The notes beneath the pieces were generated by a model that made no database searches, was not told where the DNA came from, and was given only the letters and a program-made list of their open reading frames with translations. DNA of 64,000 nucleotides from Methanosarcina sp. MTP4 (GTDB lineage Archaea > Halobacteriota > Methanosarcinia > Methanosarcinales > Methanosarcinaceae). Location of the stretch: NCBI RefSeq assembly GCF_000970045.1, contig NZ_CP009505.1, positions 3,682,808 to 3,746,807 on the forward strand, in the 5' to 3' direction. A program made the translations under genes and the position numbers. Positions 38,373-46,465 of this stretch are shown here, in pieces (within the stretch, counting starts at the first letter, position 1; each line of letters opens with the position of its first letter).

Positions 38373-38515
38373 AGCACAACCCTCCAGCAGATCTTACAAA
38401 AAGTCCCCGTACGCTTCAACACCCTCTTCCGGCCTTCCGGCTGCTTCTCAACAATCCCGTCCCAAAATTTCTTAAATCTCAACTGCGACTCTCTTACATG
38501 TTTGCAGGATATCAC
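38321..38515 (-). CDS. Small basic protein overlapping the reverse transcriptase start
   Basis: A 64-aa frame starts at GTG (38515) with a strong GGAGGAGC ribosome site 5 nt upstream, and its end overlaps the reverse transcriptase gene by 52 nt in another frame. The product is rich in Lys and Arg with CKHVRESQLRFKKFW and a Cys pair in TFCKICWRVV. I do not recognise a family. The site strength and position at the head of the RT-cas6 operon suggest it is translated, perhaps as an accessory or leader protein. A 6-bp inverted repeat (ATTGGT/ACCAAT) lies just upstream near 38533-38550. Confidence 0.45.
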   Translation of the reverse strand: MISCKHVRESQLRFKKFWDGIVEKQPEGRKRVLKRTGTFCKICWRVVLWAKIVVIAVKLLQISN

Positions 38516-38788
38516 ATCGCTCCTCCTTTTTTAATTGGTTAAACACCAATCATCTCCTGCTCCTGATGTCCCAGGTGACGAAGAATTCGATAGCATACGC
38601 AACGATTCGATAACCTATCTTATGCTTCGGAAGCACAGCTTTTTAGTCTGAAAAAACAGAGTTAATTTTTTAAGATTATACAGCCGGACAAAAGAGAGTT
38701 TTTGAGAAAAAAATCAGACTTGCCGCATGTTGGAGCTGCTTTGCGGCATGAGTCGTTAGTAGTATACTATGGTGAGGACATTTTTTTC

Positions 38789-39915
38789 GTATTGATCCTT
38801 GTTTTGCTGGAAGCTGTTTTGCAACGTGTTGAGAGAGGTCTAAAAAATGTCACTTAATACGGTTTCAATCCTTGTTTTGCTGGAAGCTGTTTTGCAACAT
38901 TGGCACCCAATGGGAAGGGTGCACAAGGAGCTAGAAGTTTCAATCCTTGTTTTGCTGGAAGCTGTTTTGCAACTAAAAAAGCAGAGGATTCTTTCCTTGT
39001 GAGAGTTTGTTTCAATCCTTGTTTTGCTGGAAGCTGTTTTGCAACTGGAGTGGAGTATGGCTCAGGATATTAGATTAAAGTTTCAATCCTTGTTTTGCTG
39101 GAAGCTGTTTTGCAACAGAACTTTGAAGTCTTACAGCGCAGGGGATCAGGCGTTTCAATCCTTGTTTTGCTGGAAGCTGTTTTGCAACATTAGAACCGGT
39201 AGAGATAGACGCTATCGGTTACATAGTTTCAATCCTTGTTTTGCTGGAAGCTGTTTTGCAACAACAAAAAAGAAAGAGAAAAAGAGGATGATAAATTGGT
39301 TTCAATCCTTGTTTTGCTGGAAGCTGTTTTGCAACAGAGAAAAAGATTTTTGATGCTTCCAAAGTTTTACAGTTTCAATCCTTGTTTTGCTGGAAGCTGT
39401 TTTGCAACAGAAAAAGCATGGGGATATGCGGAGGTACAATATCGTTTCAATCCTTGTTTTGCTGGAAGCTGTTTTGCAACTTTGGACAACGATGTAATCA
39501 CAATAATCACTAAAGTTTCAATCCTTGTTTTGCTGGAAGCTGTTTTGCAACTTTTTATTCGTGCCTGGTGTTAAAGAATGGGCAGAAGTTTCAATCCTTG
39601 TTTTGCTGGAAGCTGTTTTGCAACAGTGAATATGACTTCACGCCAAAAGCTCTAAAAAAGTTTCAATCCTTGTTTTGCTGGAAGCTGTTTTGCAACTGCA
39701 GGATAAAGTCGTCGATGCCATGAAAGACATCAGTTTCAATCCTTGTTTTGCTGGAAGCTGTTTTGCAACGACGAGAAAATTGTCGGATGGATTGCCGAAT
39801 ATAGTTTCAATCCTTGTTTTGCTGGAAGCTGTTTTGCAACCTCGATTATAATGGGAATGATTATAAAGACCTGTTTCAGTTTCAATCCTTGTTTTGCTGG
39901 AAGCTGTTTTGCAAC
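38789..39915 (-). CRISPR. CRISPR array B3, 16 repeats, next to cas1-cas2
   Basis: Sixteen 37-nt repeats of the B family; the leftmost (38789-38825) is degenerate at its outer end, marking the trailer. The leader on the right leads directly into cas1. Hairpin-bearing spacers occur at 38899-38911, 39194-39220 and 39626-39641. Confidence 0.98.
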
Positions 39916-40440
39916 AGGGTTTCAAAAAGCCCTATTAAGCCTTTGTTTTCAAAATAGAGCAATTTTTTCCGCATACCCATTTTGGCAATTTCCGCTGATC
40001 TCCCTGTTACACTATAGTATATAAGGATCAGCGGCATATTAATTTTTCGAAAAAGAACTGACTGATGTTGATATTATATTTTAACAATGTACAATTGTGT
40101 ACGTTGGGGTGAATTTCTTTAGGAACTTGGGGTAGATCAGCGGAAATCAACCTGTTCATTTTGTGTACATTCAAGCCTATTGATGTTGAAACTGAATTTC
40201 GCACCTTGAGGTTCCGGAAACTGGAAATTGAGAGCATTTTTTAAAGAGTTCTCCGGATGACACCCTGACGGCTGCATTACCCTGGAATATTTTTTGAATT
40301 CATAGGCAATTTAGATTATTCCATGAAGGAAAATCGCATTCGGAAGCCGTTTGTTCGATTCCGCATCGAATTGATCGAAAGACGCTATATTTGCACGGGG
40401 AGGCATAAGGAAAAGTAAAGAACGGATTTTCTAAAAGGAG
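39916..40440 (-). promoter_or_regulatory. Leader of array B3 and cas1 upstream region
   Basis: The first 320 bp match the leaders of B1 and B2, with paired CCGCTGATC (39992-40000) and GATCAGCGG (40026-40034) around a TATA box and a third site at about 40136-40144. The remaining 200 bp match the region before the decayed cas1 at 23.3 kb. No gene lies here. The array promoter points left and cas1 is read to the right. Confidence 0.85.
39992..40034 (-). promoter_or_regulatory. Palindromic operator around leader B3 TATA box
   Basis: Same inverted 9-bp arms and spacing as in the B1 and B2 leaders; here the TATA box reads CCTTATATA on the minus strand. It is the copy closest to the CARF-winged-helix gene at 41799. 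Confidence 0.6.
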
Positions 40441-40450
40441 GACTACCAGG

Positions 40451-41458
40451 ATGCGAGTTGTGATTGATGAATACGGGACTTATGTGCACAAGAAGCGAAA
40501 CCGCTTTGTCACAATGAACAATAAGGACAAGGCGGTTAAATGGGAATTTTCGGCAGACAAGGTTACCCAGATTCTGGTTTACAGGGGAGCTGCCATCACT
40601 GCGGATGCAATTGACCTTGCGGTCAAAAAGGGCATAGACATCATTTATCTGGACAAGTTCGGAAAGCCTTTTGCAAGGACATATTCGTGCAAATTCGAGA
40701 ATTCTGCTGCGGTCCACCGCTGCCAGGTGCGGGCGTATGACAGCGAAAAAGGAGCCCGGCTGATGAGGGGGATGATCGAGGCAAAGATCAGGAACCAGTC
40801 ATATCTGCTAAAAAGCCTTGCAAGGAACAGGGAAGACAGGGAACTGGAAGAGACAGCCGAACATATCCTTTCCCTCTGTGCAGGGCTTCCCGAAGGCGGA
40901 GACATCGACATGTCCAGAAACAGGCTTTTCGGGATCGAAGGGGAAGCTTCCAGGGAATATTTCGGAGCCCTTGGGACCGTGCTTCCCGAAAAAGCATATT
41001 CAGGGAAAAGGACAAAGCAGCCCCCGGAAGACCTTTTCAATGCCCTGCTCAGCTACGGATACGGGATCCTCTACACCGAAGTGGAAAAAGCCTGCGTCCT
41101 TGCCGGGCTTGACCCTTACATGGGTTTCCTGCATACCGACAGGCCGGGAAAGCCCTCCATGGTTCTGGACCTGATGGAAGAGTTCAGGCAGCCCGTGGTT
41201 GACAGGGCAGCAATCTCCCTTGTCTCGAAAAAGGCAGTAAAGCCCGACGAACTCAAAGCGGTTGAAAACGGCTTTTACCTGGACCGGTCGGGGAGGCATA
41301 AGATGGTCGAAGCCATGAGCTCAAGGCTTTCGAAAATAATCACTTACAGGAAAGACCGGCACTCCTTTTCCAGCCTGGTACTCCGGCAGGCGAGGGAAGT
41401 CGTGAAGTTCATCTGCGGAGAGGAAGAGGCTTACTCTCCTTTCGTGTACGGGGGATGA
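40451..41458 (+). CDS. cas1: Cas1 integrase, type III-A island
   Basis: The 335-aa Cas1 is complete, from MRVVIDEYGTYVHKK to the catalytic region: GIEGEASREYFGAL (Glu), GFLHTDRPGKPSMVLDLMEE (His and Asp). AGGAGG stands about 11 nt before the ATG. It follows the leader of array B3 and overlaps cas2. It is only a distant relative of the I-B Cas1 at 7.0 kb, so the two systems have separate adaptation machines. The nearby reverse transcriptase is a separate protein, not fused as in some bacterial systems. Confidence 0.96.
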   Translation: MRVVIDEYGTYVHKKRNRFVTMNNKDKAVKWEFSADKVTQILVYRGAAITADAIDLAVKKGIDIIYLDKFGKPFARTYSCKFENSAAVHRCQVRAYDSEKGARLMRGMIEAKIRNQSYLLKSLARNREDRELEETAEHILSLCAGLPEGGDIDMSRNRLFGIEGEASREYFGALGTVLPEKAYSGKRTKQPPEDLFNALLSYGYGILYTEVEKACVLAGLDPYMGFLHTDRPGKPSMVLDLMEEFRQPVVDRAAISLVSKKAVKPDELKAVENGFYLDRSGRHKMVEAMSSRLSKIITYRKDRHSFSSLVLRQAREVVKFICGEEEAYSPFVYGG

Positions 41459-41763
41459 AAGTGCTTCTCTGGCTCATCTACGATATCACGGACAATTCCC
41501 TTCGCTACCGGGTCTGTGAGACCTGCAAGGACTTTGGCCTCTTCAGGGTCCAGAAAAGCGTGTTCTTCGGGGAACTGGACGCCGACAAAACAGCCTCGAT
41601 TCTGGATAAAATGGAAGATATCTTGAACGATGAAAACAAAACAGAGCATGATTCGGTACTCATCCTTCCGGTCTGCCGGGCATGCCTTTCAAAAATGCTC
41701 GCCGCCGGGAGAATGTTTGATGCCGGCCTGTACACGGACCGGGAATGTGTAATTCTCGGCTGA
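41455..41763 (+). CDS. cas2: Cas2, type III-A island
   Basis: The 102-aa Cas2 starts VLLWLIYDITDN and contains FRVQKSVFFGELD, typical of the family. Its ATG overlaps the cas1 TGA. Unlike the I-B Cas2 it has no N-terminal extension. C-terminal Cys residues (VCRACLSK) are unusual but not at known functional positions. Confidence 0.95.
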   Translation: MKVLLWLIYDITDNSLRYRVCETCKDFGLFRVQKSVFFGELDADKTASILDKMEDILNDENKTEHDSVLILPVCRACLSKMLAAGRMFDAGLYTDRECVILG

Positions 41764-41798
41764 AATCAAGGGGAAATCAGGGAATATGGAGGATAAGC

Positions 41799-42566
41799 AT
41801 GTCAGTATTGATTGCTACGGTTGGTGGAACTGAAAGTGTTGTAAAGCTCGGTTTTCGAATGATGGAAAACGTGGAAAAAGTAATACTCGTCCCCGGAAAG
41901 CCGTTCGAACAGGTAATGGAAAAGTCTGAAATCAAGCAAGGAAAAACCCGTTCCAACCCCGTCCGAAAAGCCTATGAACTGAAAAAGTCAATCGAGGACT
42001 TCGGAGCGGAGGTCGAGATTCACGAAGTAAACCCCCTCAATTTCAAGGAATGCCTGATAAGGATCATAGAACTGATACAGGAACAGCCCGAAGGAACTGA
42101 TGTCGCAGTAAACGTAACCGGCGGGACAAAGCTCCTCTCCCTTGCTGCAATGAACGCCGCCTGCATGTGCTACTGCAAAGCTTTCTACGTCCAGGAAAAA
42201 GGTTCCGGAGACATAAAAGTTGACCTGCCGTCCCCCAATTCCGGCTACTTTTACGACATAGGAGACCAGGCGAAGAAAATACTATCGTACCTTCTGGACG
42301 AGCACAAAAAGTTGAAAAAACCCGTAGAAGAATGCAGTGATTACGAGTTGAAGAAATTCATAAATCGAGAGATAGCCGGTGGACTGAAAGTGACATCACA
42401 GACTATCACCAATAAACTCCAGATGCTGGAAGCAGACGGGCTTCTCATGAGTAAAAAAGGTGCCCTTAAAAACTCGTCAGGATTAGGGAAAAGCAGCGTG
42501 AAGATCTGGTGGCTTACTGATGAAGGTAGAATATACGCTACCTACTTCAGCAAAAAGGGTTCTTGA
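41799..42566 (+). CDS. CARF-winged-helix regulator downstream of cas1-cas2
   Basis: From the ATG at 41799 (GGAGG upstream) the protein has 255 residues; the frame extends to 41745. The N-terminal CARF domain starts SVLIATVGGTESVVKLG and has the loop VAVNVTGGTKLLSLAAMNA. The C-terminal winged helix includes VTSQTITNKLQMLEADGLL. It is Csa3-like but quite different from the copy at 14582. Position after cas1-cas2 suggests control of adaptation or of the B leaders, possibly in response to cyclic oligoadenylate. Confidence 0.85.
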   Translation: MSVLIATVGGTESVVKLGFRMMENVEKVILVPGKPFEQVMEKSEIKQGKTRSNPVRKAYELKKSIEDFGAEVEIHEVNPLNFKECLIRIIELIQEQPEGTDVAVNVTGGTKLLSLAAMNAACMCYCKAFYVQEKGSGDIKVDLPSPNSGYFYDIGDQAKKILSYLLDEHKKLKKPVEECSDYELKKFINREIAGGLKVTSQTITNKLQMLEADGLLMSKKGALKNSSGLGKSSVKIWWLTDEGRIYATYFSKKGS

Positions 42567-42674
42567 TCTCTCTACTATTATTTTTTCACATTTTAGCCTG
42601 TTTTCATCTTCATTTACTTTTGTTGAAACTACCTTGCATTTGAGTTTTTTCTGTAAAATCTCTTGTTCTTTTGT

Positions 42675-43371
42675 AGTGAAATCCCTGTTTTAGTGGGTCA
42701 TGATCACGAATCACCCCCGCCCCATTGTTTCCAATGGAAACAAAAAAGTTTCAATCCTTTTTTGCTGGAAGCTGTTTTGCAACTTGAAGTTGGAGTAGTA
42801 GACACCGATATGAAGAAAGTTTCAATCCTTGTTTTAGTGGATCTTGCTCACGAATGGAGAGAGTTGGAATTGAGTATGATAAGGAGGTGTTTGTTTCAAT
42901 CCTTGTTTTAGTGGATCTTGCTCACGAATTCGTAAGATTTCATTTATTGCCTCTTTCCTTGCTTCGGTTTCAATCCTTGTTTTAGTGGATCTTGCTCACG
43001 AATTTGAGTAAGGCATTAACTAATAGGGCAAATGTAGTACGTTTCAATCCTTGTTTTAGTGGATCTTGCTCACGAATCACGGCAGAAGCGAAGGGAGATG
43101 GTCAGGGAAACTGAGTTTCAATCCTTGTTTTAGTGGATCTTGCTCACGAATGGAGTTGACAGAACATGAAAACCGTAGCTGATCTAAGTTTCAATCCTTG
43201 TTTTAGTGGATCTTGCTCACGAATGCTATGAACGTTCCGACGCTTGAGCAGTGGGGGGTATGTTTCAATCCTTGTTTTAGTGGATCTTGCTCACGAATTT
43301 ACAAACGATATTACTAAGATCGAACAGGAAATTGGTTTCAATCCTTGTTTTAGTGGATCTTGCTCACGAAT
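42675..43371 (-). CRISPR. Mixed CRISPR array A2 with two repeat families
   Basis: Eight intact 37-nt repeats (42819 to 43371) end in GCTCACGAAT, a variant of the A1 family. To their left is one B-family repeat (42748-42783) that has lost one base, and beyond that a heavily mutated A-type repeat (42675-42711). The decayed units mark the trailer. The right end, where a leader should be, joins an integrase fragment, so the array appears to lack its own leader. Confidence 0.95.
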
Positions 43372-43372
43372 G

Positions 43373-43474
43373 GGGCATGATCCGCTTACTTCTATGCGGC
43401 ATTATCAGGGGCTGGCTTTCACGAAGGAAGAGAAGGGGGAGATTAAGAGAAGATTGGCCGGGTGGACGGAGTGA
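43373..43474 (+). pseudogene. Integrase C-terminal fragment abutting array A2
   Basis: Directly after the last repeat the plus strand encodes GHDPLTSMRHYQGLAF and a further 18 residues to a stop. This matches the C-terminus of the integrase at 16663 (GHDSLTSMRHYRR) including the nucleophile Tyr. The upstream part of the gene is absent. The fragment is longer than a spacer and ends with its own stop codon, so it is a gene remnant rather than an acquired spacer. Confidence 0.75.
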
Positions 43475-43675
43475 TTTGAAGGGTGTGAGGTGGGTGAGGG
43501 AAAAGTGGCTTTGTAGGAAAGCTTTCTGAGATATTTTTTTGGATTTAAGATTCTACCAAACTAAAACGTTTAACGCTTGAAGATATGATTTATTTTTTTG
43601 TACAGTGTAGAATTTCTAGAATCGTTTTTTGTGCCGATAAATCTGGAATTTTTGGAGCCTTAGTTTGTGAGTTAC

Positions 43676-44011
43676 TCACTCAGTTTGTTTGAGGATTTCG
43701 GTTTGATTCATAGGATTTTTAGATTTTTCTTGTTTTTTCACAAAATCTGCTTTACACAAAGAAGCCAAAAGTTCTTTACCTTCTTCAGTTTGTAAAATAG
43801 CATTGAGCATTATTTCGGGGAGTTTAGTTTCACTTTGTTGAATTTCTCTACTAACCCTCTCATCATACTTTGCAATAAACTCAGCTATTGCTGTATTTAC
43901 AAAATCTGAAACACTACTAAACTCTCCAGAATCTACGAACTCATCTATTCGATTTTTTAAATAAGGGCTTATAGTTGAGCTAATCTTTTCTTTTTTATAT
44001 TGAATTGCCAT
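43676..44011 (-). CDS. Ribbon-helix-helix protein, copy 1
   Basis: The 111-aa protein begins KEKISSTISPYLKNRIDEFV followed by FSSVSDFVNTAIAEFIAKYDE, a clear ribbon-helix-helix (CopG/ParD-like) DNA-binding pattern. The helical C-terminal part has no recognised domain. A near-identical copy lies just upstream (44128-44400), so the pair arose by tandem duplication. No toxin-like partner is visible next to it. Likely a small repressor of an element or defence locus; target unknown. Confidence 0.7.
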   Translation of the reverse strand: MAIQYKKEKISSTISPYLKNRIDEFVDSGEFSSVSDFVNTAIAEFIAKYDERVSREIQQSETKLPEIMLNAILQTEEGKELLASLCKADFVKKQEKSKNPMNQTEILKQTE

Positions 44012-44440
44012 AAGATTACACCAAAATCCTGTAGTTAGATTAACATTTCATAAAAATCATGAAAAAAGGCAGAATAAAAGGAATAATAATTACTTTAATA
44101 TCACTTTTTTAGATTTTTCTTGCTTTTTCACAAATCTGCTTTACACAAAGAAGCCAAAAGTTCTCTACCTTCTCCAGTTTGTAAAATAGCATTGAGCATT
44201 ATTTCAGGGAGTTTTGTTTCACTTTGTTGAATTTCTCTACTAACCCTCTCATCATACTTCGCAATAAACTCAGCTATTGCTGTATTTACAAAATCTGAAA
44301 CACTACTAAACTCTCCAGAATCTACGAACTCATCTATTCGATTTTTTAAATAAGGGCTTATAGTTGAGCTAATCTTTTCTTTTTTATATTGAATTGTCAT
44401 AAGATTACACCAAAATCCTGTATTAGATTAACATTTCCAA
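43718..44440. repeat. Tandem segmental duplication of the RHH gene
   Basis: Two units of about 330 bp (about 43718-44054 and 44107-44440) are nearly identical, including the coding part and upstream TAAGATTACACCAAAATCCT. A spacer of about 50 bp separates them. Confidence 0.85.
44128..44400 (-). CDS. Ribbon-helix-helix protein, copy 2, frameshifted C-terminus
   Basis: The first 87 residues are almost identical to copy 1. One A is missing in the run at about 44130 (CACAAATC instead of CACAAAATC), which shifts the frame and ends the protein at 90 aa. The DNA-binding part is intact, so it may still function. High identity implies a recent duplication. Confidence 0.65.
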   Translation of the reverse strand: MTIQYKKEKISSTISPYLKNRIDEFVDSGEFSSVSDFVNTAIAEFIAKYDERVSREIQQSETKLPEIMLNAILQTGEGRELLASLCKADL

Positions 44441-45260
44441 CATAAAAAATTAGTGGTATTTTTTCAAATAAGAATTTATGAATTAATTACATCATTTCTT
44501 GAACCCACTACCCGCACAAAGTTTCTCTATTTTTCACGTTTTACCTGCTATCGATTTTGATATAATAAAATTTTATTGGACTGTTCGAGGGGATTCAAAG
44601 CGGATATATAGCGAATATAGGCATCTAAAAACAATAGCATGCAATTTTCACGGGATTCTATGCAGATTCTTCTTATTTTCGAATGTTGTAAAAACGTTCT
44701 CGTGAAAATTGTTGATTTTCATACAAATACTGTGGAATATGGACTTGAAAATCAAGATGTGCATTCGGAACCATGCAGAGTTTATTACGTGACGAGTCCT
44801 TACCCCTAAATTTAAAGAGTAGACAAAGTTCGAGTAGGGATCTTTTTTAGAGAGTGTCGGGAAAGTCCATAATTACCCAAAATTTTGTCCATATTAGGAT
44901 GTCTTATAAATTTAACAAGTATGTACGATGGTGATTTTTGGAGTTGAAGTTCGATGAATGTGTGTTGTTAATTATAAATTCCAGACTTTTCCGATGATTT
45001 CCCTTCAAAAAATTAACAATATAAATATAATTGGGAACCAATAAGTAAATTACAACAATTCAAAAACGCAATTTTTATATAATTTAAGGGAGTTGCTCAT
45101 GATAATCACCTTTTCTAGCTCTATAATGACTGCTGAAAGCATTATACTGACCTTTCCACGGGTATTATGCCCCGAGAAGTGTCAATCTAGAGAATGCTGA
45201 CGAAGCCGACTTCGAGAATTTTGTTTACTGTGGTTTATGAAATAAAGGATTGAAAGAAAA
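44441..45260. other. Long intergenic region with a possible MITE
   Basis: No gene was recognised in this 820-bp AT-rich stretch. Its centre (44851-45003) has imperfect inverted ends: GTGTCGGGAAAGTCCATAATT on the left and, reversed, ATCGGAAAAGTCTGGAATT on the right. The segment of about 150 bp is too short for a transposase and could be a non-autonomous element. The rest shows no clear feature. Confidence 0.4.
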
Positions 45261-45491
45261 ATGAGTTCCGAAAAAGTTACACTTGAGGAATTCCGAAATC
45301 ATCCTCTCGTCCATAAGTTTGCAGAAATGCCAGACGACATTTATTCCAACTTCGCGATATCTAACCCGACCATGAAAATCGCGGTTGATACCGTTCGGCA
45401 AGTACTTAAAATGTCCCAAAAAACACAAAAGGAGATGAAAGATGGAGACGAAACCGTTTCACGAAAAAACAGGAACAGTAATGAGGAGTGA
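45261..45491 (+). CDS. Small hypothetical protein of integrated element
   Basis: A 76-aa frame from ATG at 45261, rich in charged residues, with FRNHPLVHKFAEMPDDIYSN. No family is recognised and no strong ribosome site is present. It overlaps the next frame (45442). Codon use looks gene-like up to about residue 55. It heads a same-strand series leading to the Rep gene. Confidence 0.4.
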   Translation: MSSEKVTLEEFRNHPLVHKFAEMPDDIYSNFAISNPTMKIAVDTVRQVLKMSQKTQKEMKDGDETVSRKNRNSNEE

Positions 45492-45774
45492 AAAATTAAC
45501 CCGCGGGCGCCCACCCTACGAATCAAAAATCACTCCAAATTTCAAAAACGCCTTTATTTTATATTTATTTTTTGCCGGGATGTGCAGACATGTACATAGG
45601 ACACGTATGCCCCGCGTCCATCTCAGGACCTTGCCCCCTTTCGACTTCGTCGATCGCTCTGGTTCTGCTGCTCCATCCTCGCAGGGACCTTCTGAAACCG
45701 GCTCTATTTTCCCTTTAGTAGACCCCAATGATGTCATAAAAATGCAGGGAGGTGGTCCTGACGTCCCGCTTTAA
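45442..45774 (+). CDS. Small hypothetical protein of integrated element
   Basis: This 110-aa frame starts at an ATG with AAAGGAG 8 nt upstream, inside the end of the previous gene. The product has a short hydrophobic stretch (AFILYLFFAGMC) that could be one membrane segment and a Pro/Ser-rich second half. No family is recognised. Confidence 0.35.
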   Translation: METKPFHEKTGTVMRSEKLTRGRPPYESKITPNFKNAFILYLFFAGMCRHVHRTRMPRVHLRTLPPFDFVDRSGSAAPSSQGPSETGSIFPLVDPNDVIKMQGGGPDVPL

Positions 45775-45949
45775 ATCTGGGCTGCATCCACGCACATTTG
45801 AGGGTCTTTCCGAAACCGAACGGAAAGCAGTGCGAGCTGCGATGGTTGCTTATAATTACCACTACCCCGCTGCTCCTTTTTTTGAAGAAGAGGAGTTTTA
45901 CCAGAACGTGTACAAAGTTGGAAAGTGGGTAAAGGGGATTTTCCCATGA
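45752..45949 (+). CDS. Small hypothetical protein of integrated element
   Basis: A 65-aa frame beginning at GTG overlaps the previous gene by 23 nt. It contains LSETERKAVRAAMVAYNYH and EEEEFYQNVYKVGKWVKGIF, a helical, gene-like composition. No family is recognised. Start codon uncertain. Confidence 0.4.
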   Translation: MVLTSRFKSGLHPRTFEGLSETERKAVRAAMVAYNYHYPAAPFFEEEEFYQNVYKVGKWVKGIFP

Positions 45950-45989
45950 TTCCTCGACGTGGAGGAAGGGATATGCAGGAGACGGTTTG

Positions 45990-46433
45990 ATGGTATCGAA
46001 AGTTTGCCTCCGATGCAATCGCCCCCTCAAAAACCCCCTGAGTCAAGAGAGAGGGTACGGCCCGGAATGCTGGAAAAAGATTCAACAACATGTAGAAAAA
46101 AGACAAGATTATCCCCTCCCCTGCTCTATTTCTGACCCTATTATTGCCTCTGAGACCCTGGCAGAGATCTCCCGCAGGGCACGGGTAGCAAACCGTAAAA
46201 AATGCGATTGTGGGAAGTCGCTCGTTTCTGGAGAGGTGAAAACTTATGACCATGACTGTGGGGAGACCCTGGCAGGCTTCTCACATCCCCAGTGGGTATA
46301 CCTCACATGTCCAAAGTGCGGGTATCAATGGGCCTACTGGAAGCTGCGCGGGCCTTCCCTGAAAGATCTATCTGAACCGCAGAGCACTCCAAACCCTTGT
46401 GAAGTGGACATGAGTCCTCGCCGACTATTTTGA
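45990..46433 (+). CDS. Zinc-binding protein, DUF6011-like
   Basis: The 147-aa protein opens with KVCLRCNRPLKNPLSQERGY and GPECWKK, the pattern of DUF6011 zinc fingers found on plasmids and viruses. Two more cysteine pairs follow (KCDCGKSL, LTCPKCGYQW). GGAGAC lies upstream of the ATG. The stop overlaps the region just before the Rep start. Role unknown; nucleic-acid binding is likely from the zinc motifs. Confidence 0.6.
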   Translation: MVSKVCLRCNRPLKNPLSQERGYGPECWKKIQQHVEKRQDYPLPCSISDPIIASETLAEISRRARVANRKKCDCGKSLVSGEVKTYDHDCGETLAGFSHPQWVYLTCPKCGYQWAYWKLRGPSLKDLSEPQSTPNPCEVDMSPRRLF

Positions 46434-46465
46434 AACCAAGCTATCTACTATTCCTCAGGAGATCT

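Noticed and set aside
37251-38534. 427-aa plus-strand frame opposite the reverse transcriptase
   Set aside because: It is an antisense shadow of the RT gene, which has all conserved motifs and a ribosome site.
43373-43410. Reading the sequence after the last A2 repeat as a self-targeting spacer against the integrase
   Set aside because: The match to integrase continues well past spacer length to a natural stop codon, so it is a gene fragment.
44821-44850. GTTCGAGTAGGG as a possible second attachment site of the tRNA-Thr element
   Set aside because: Only a few bases resemble the T arm and the acceptor stem sequence is absent.
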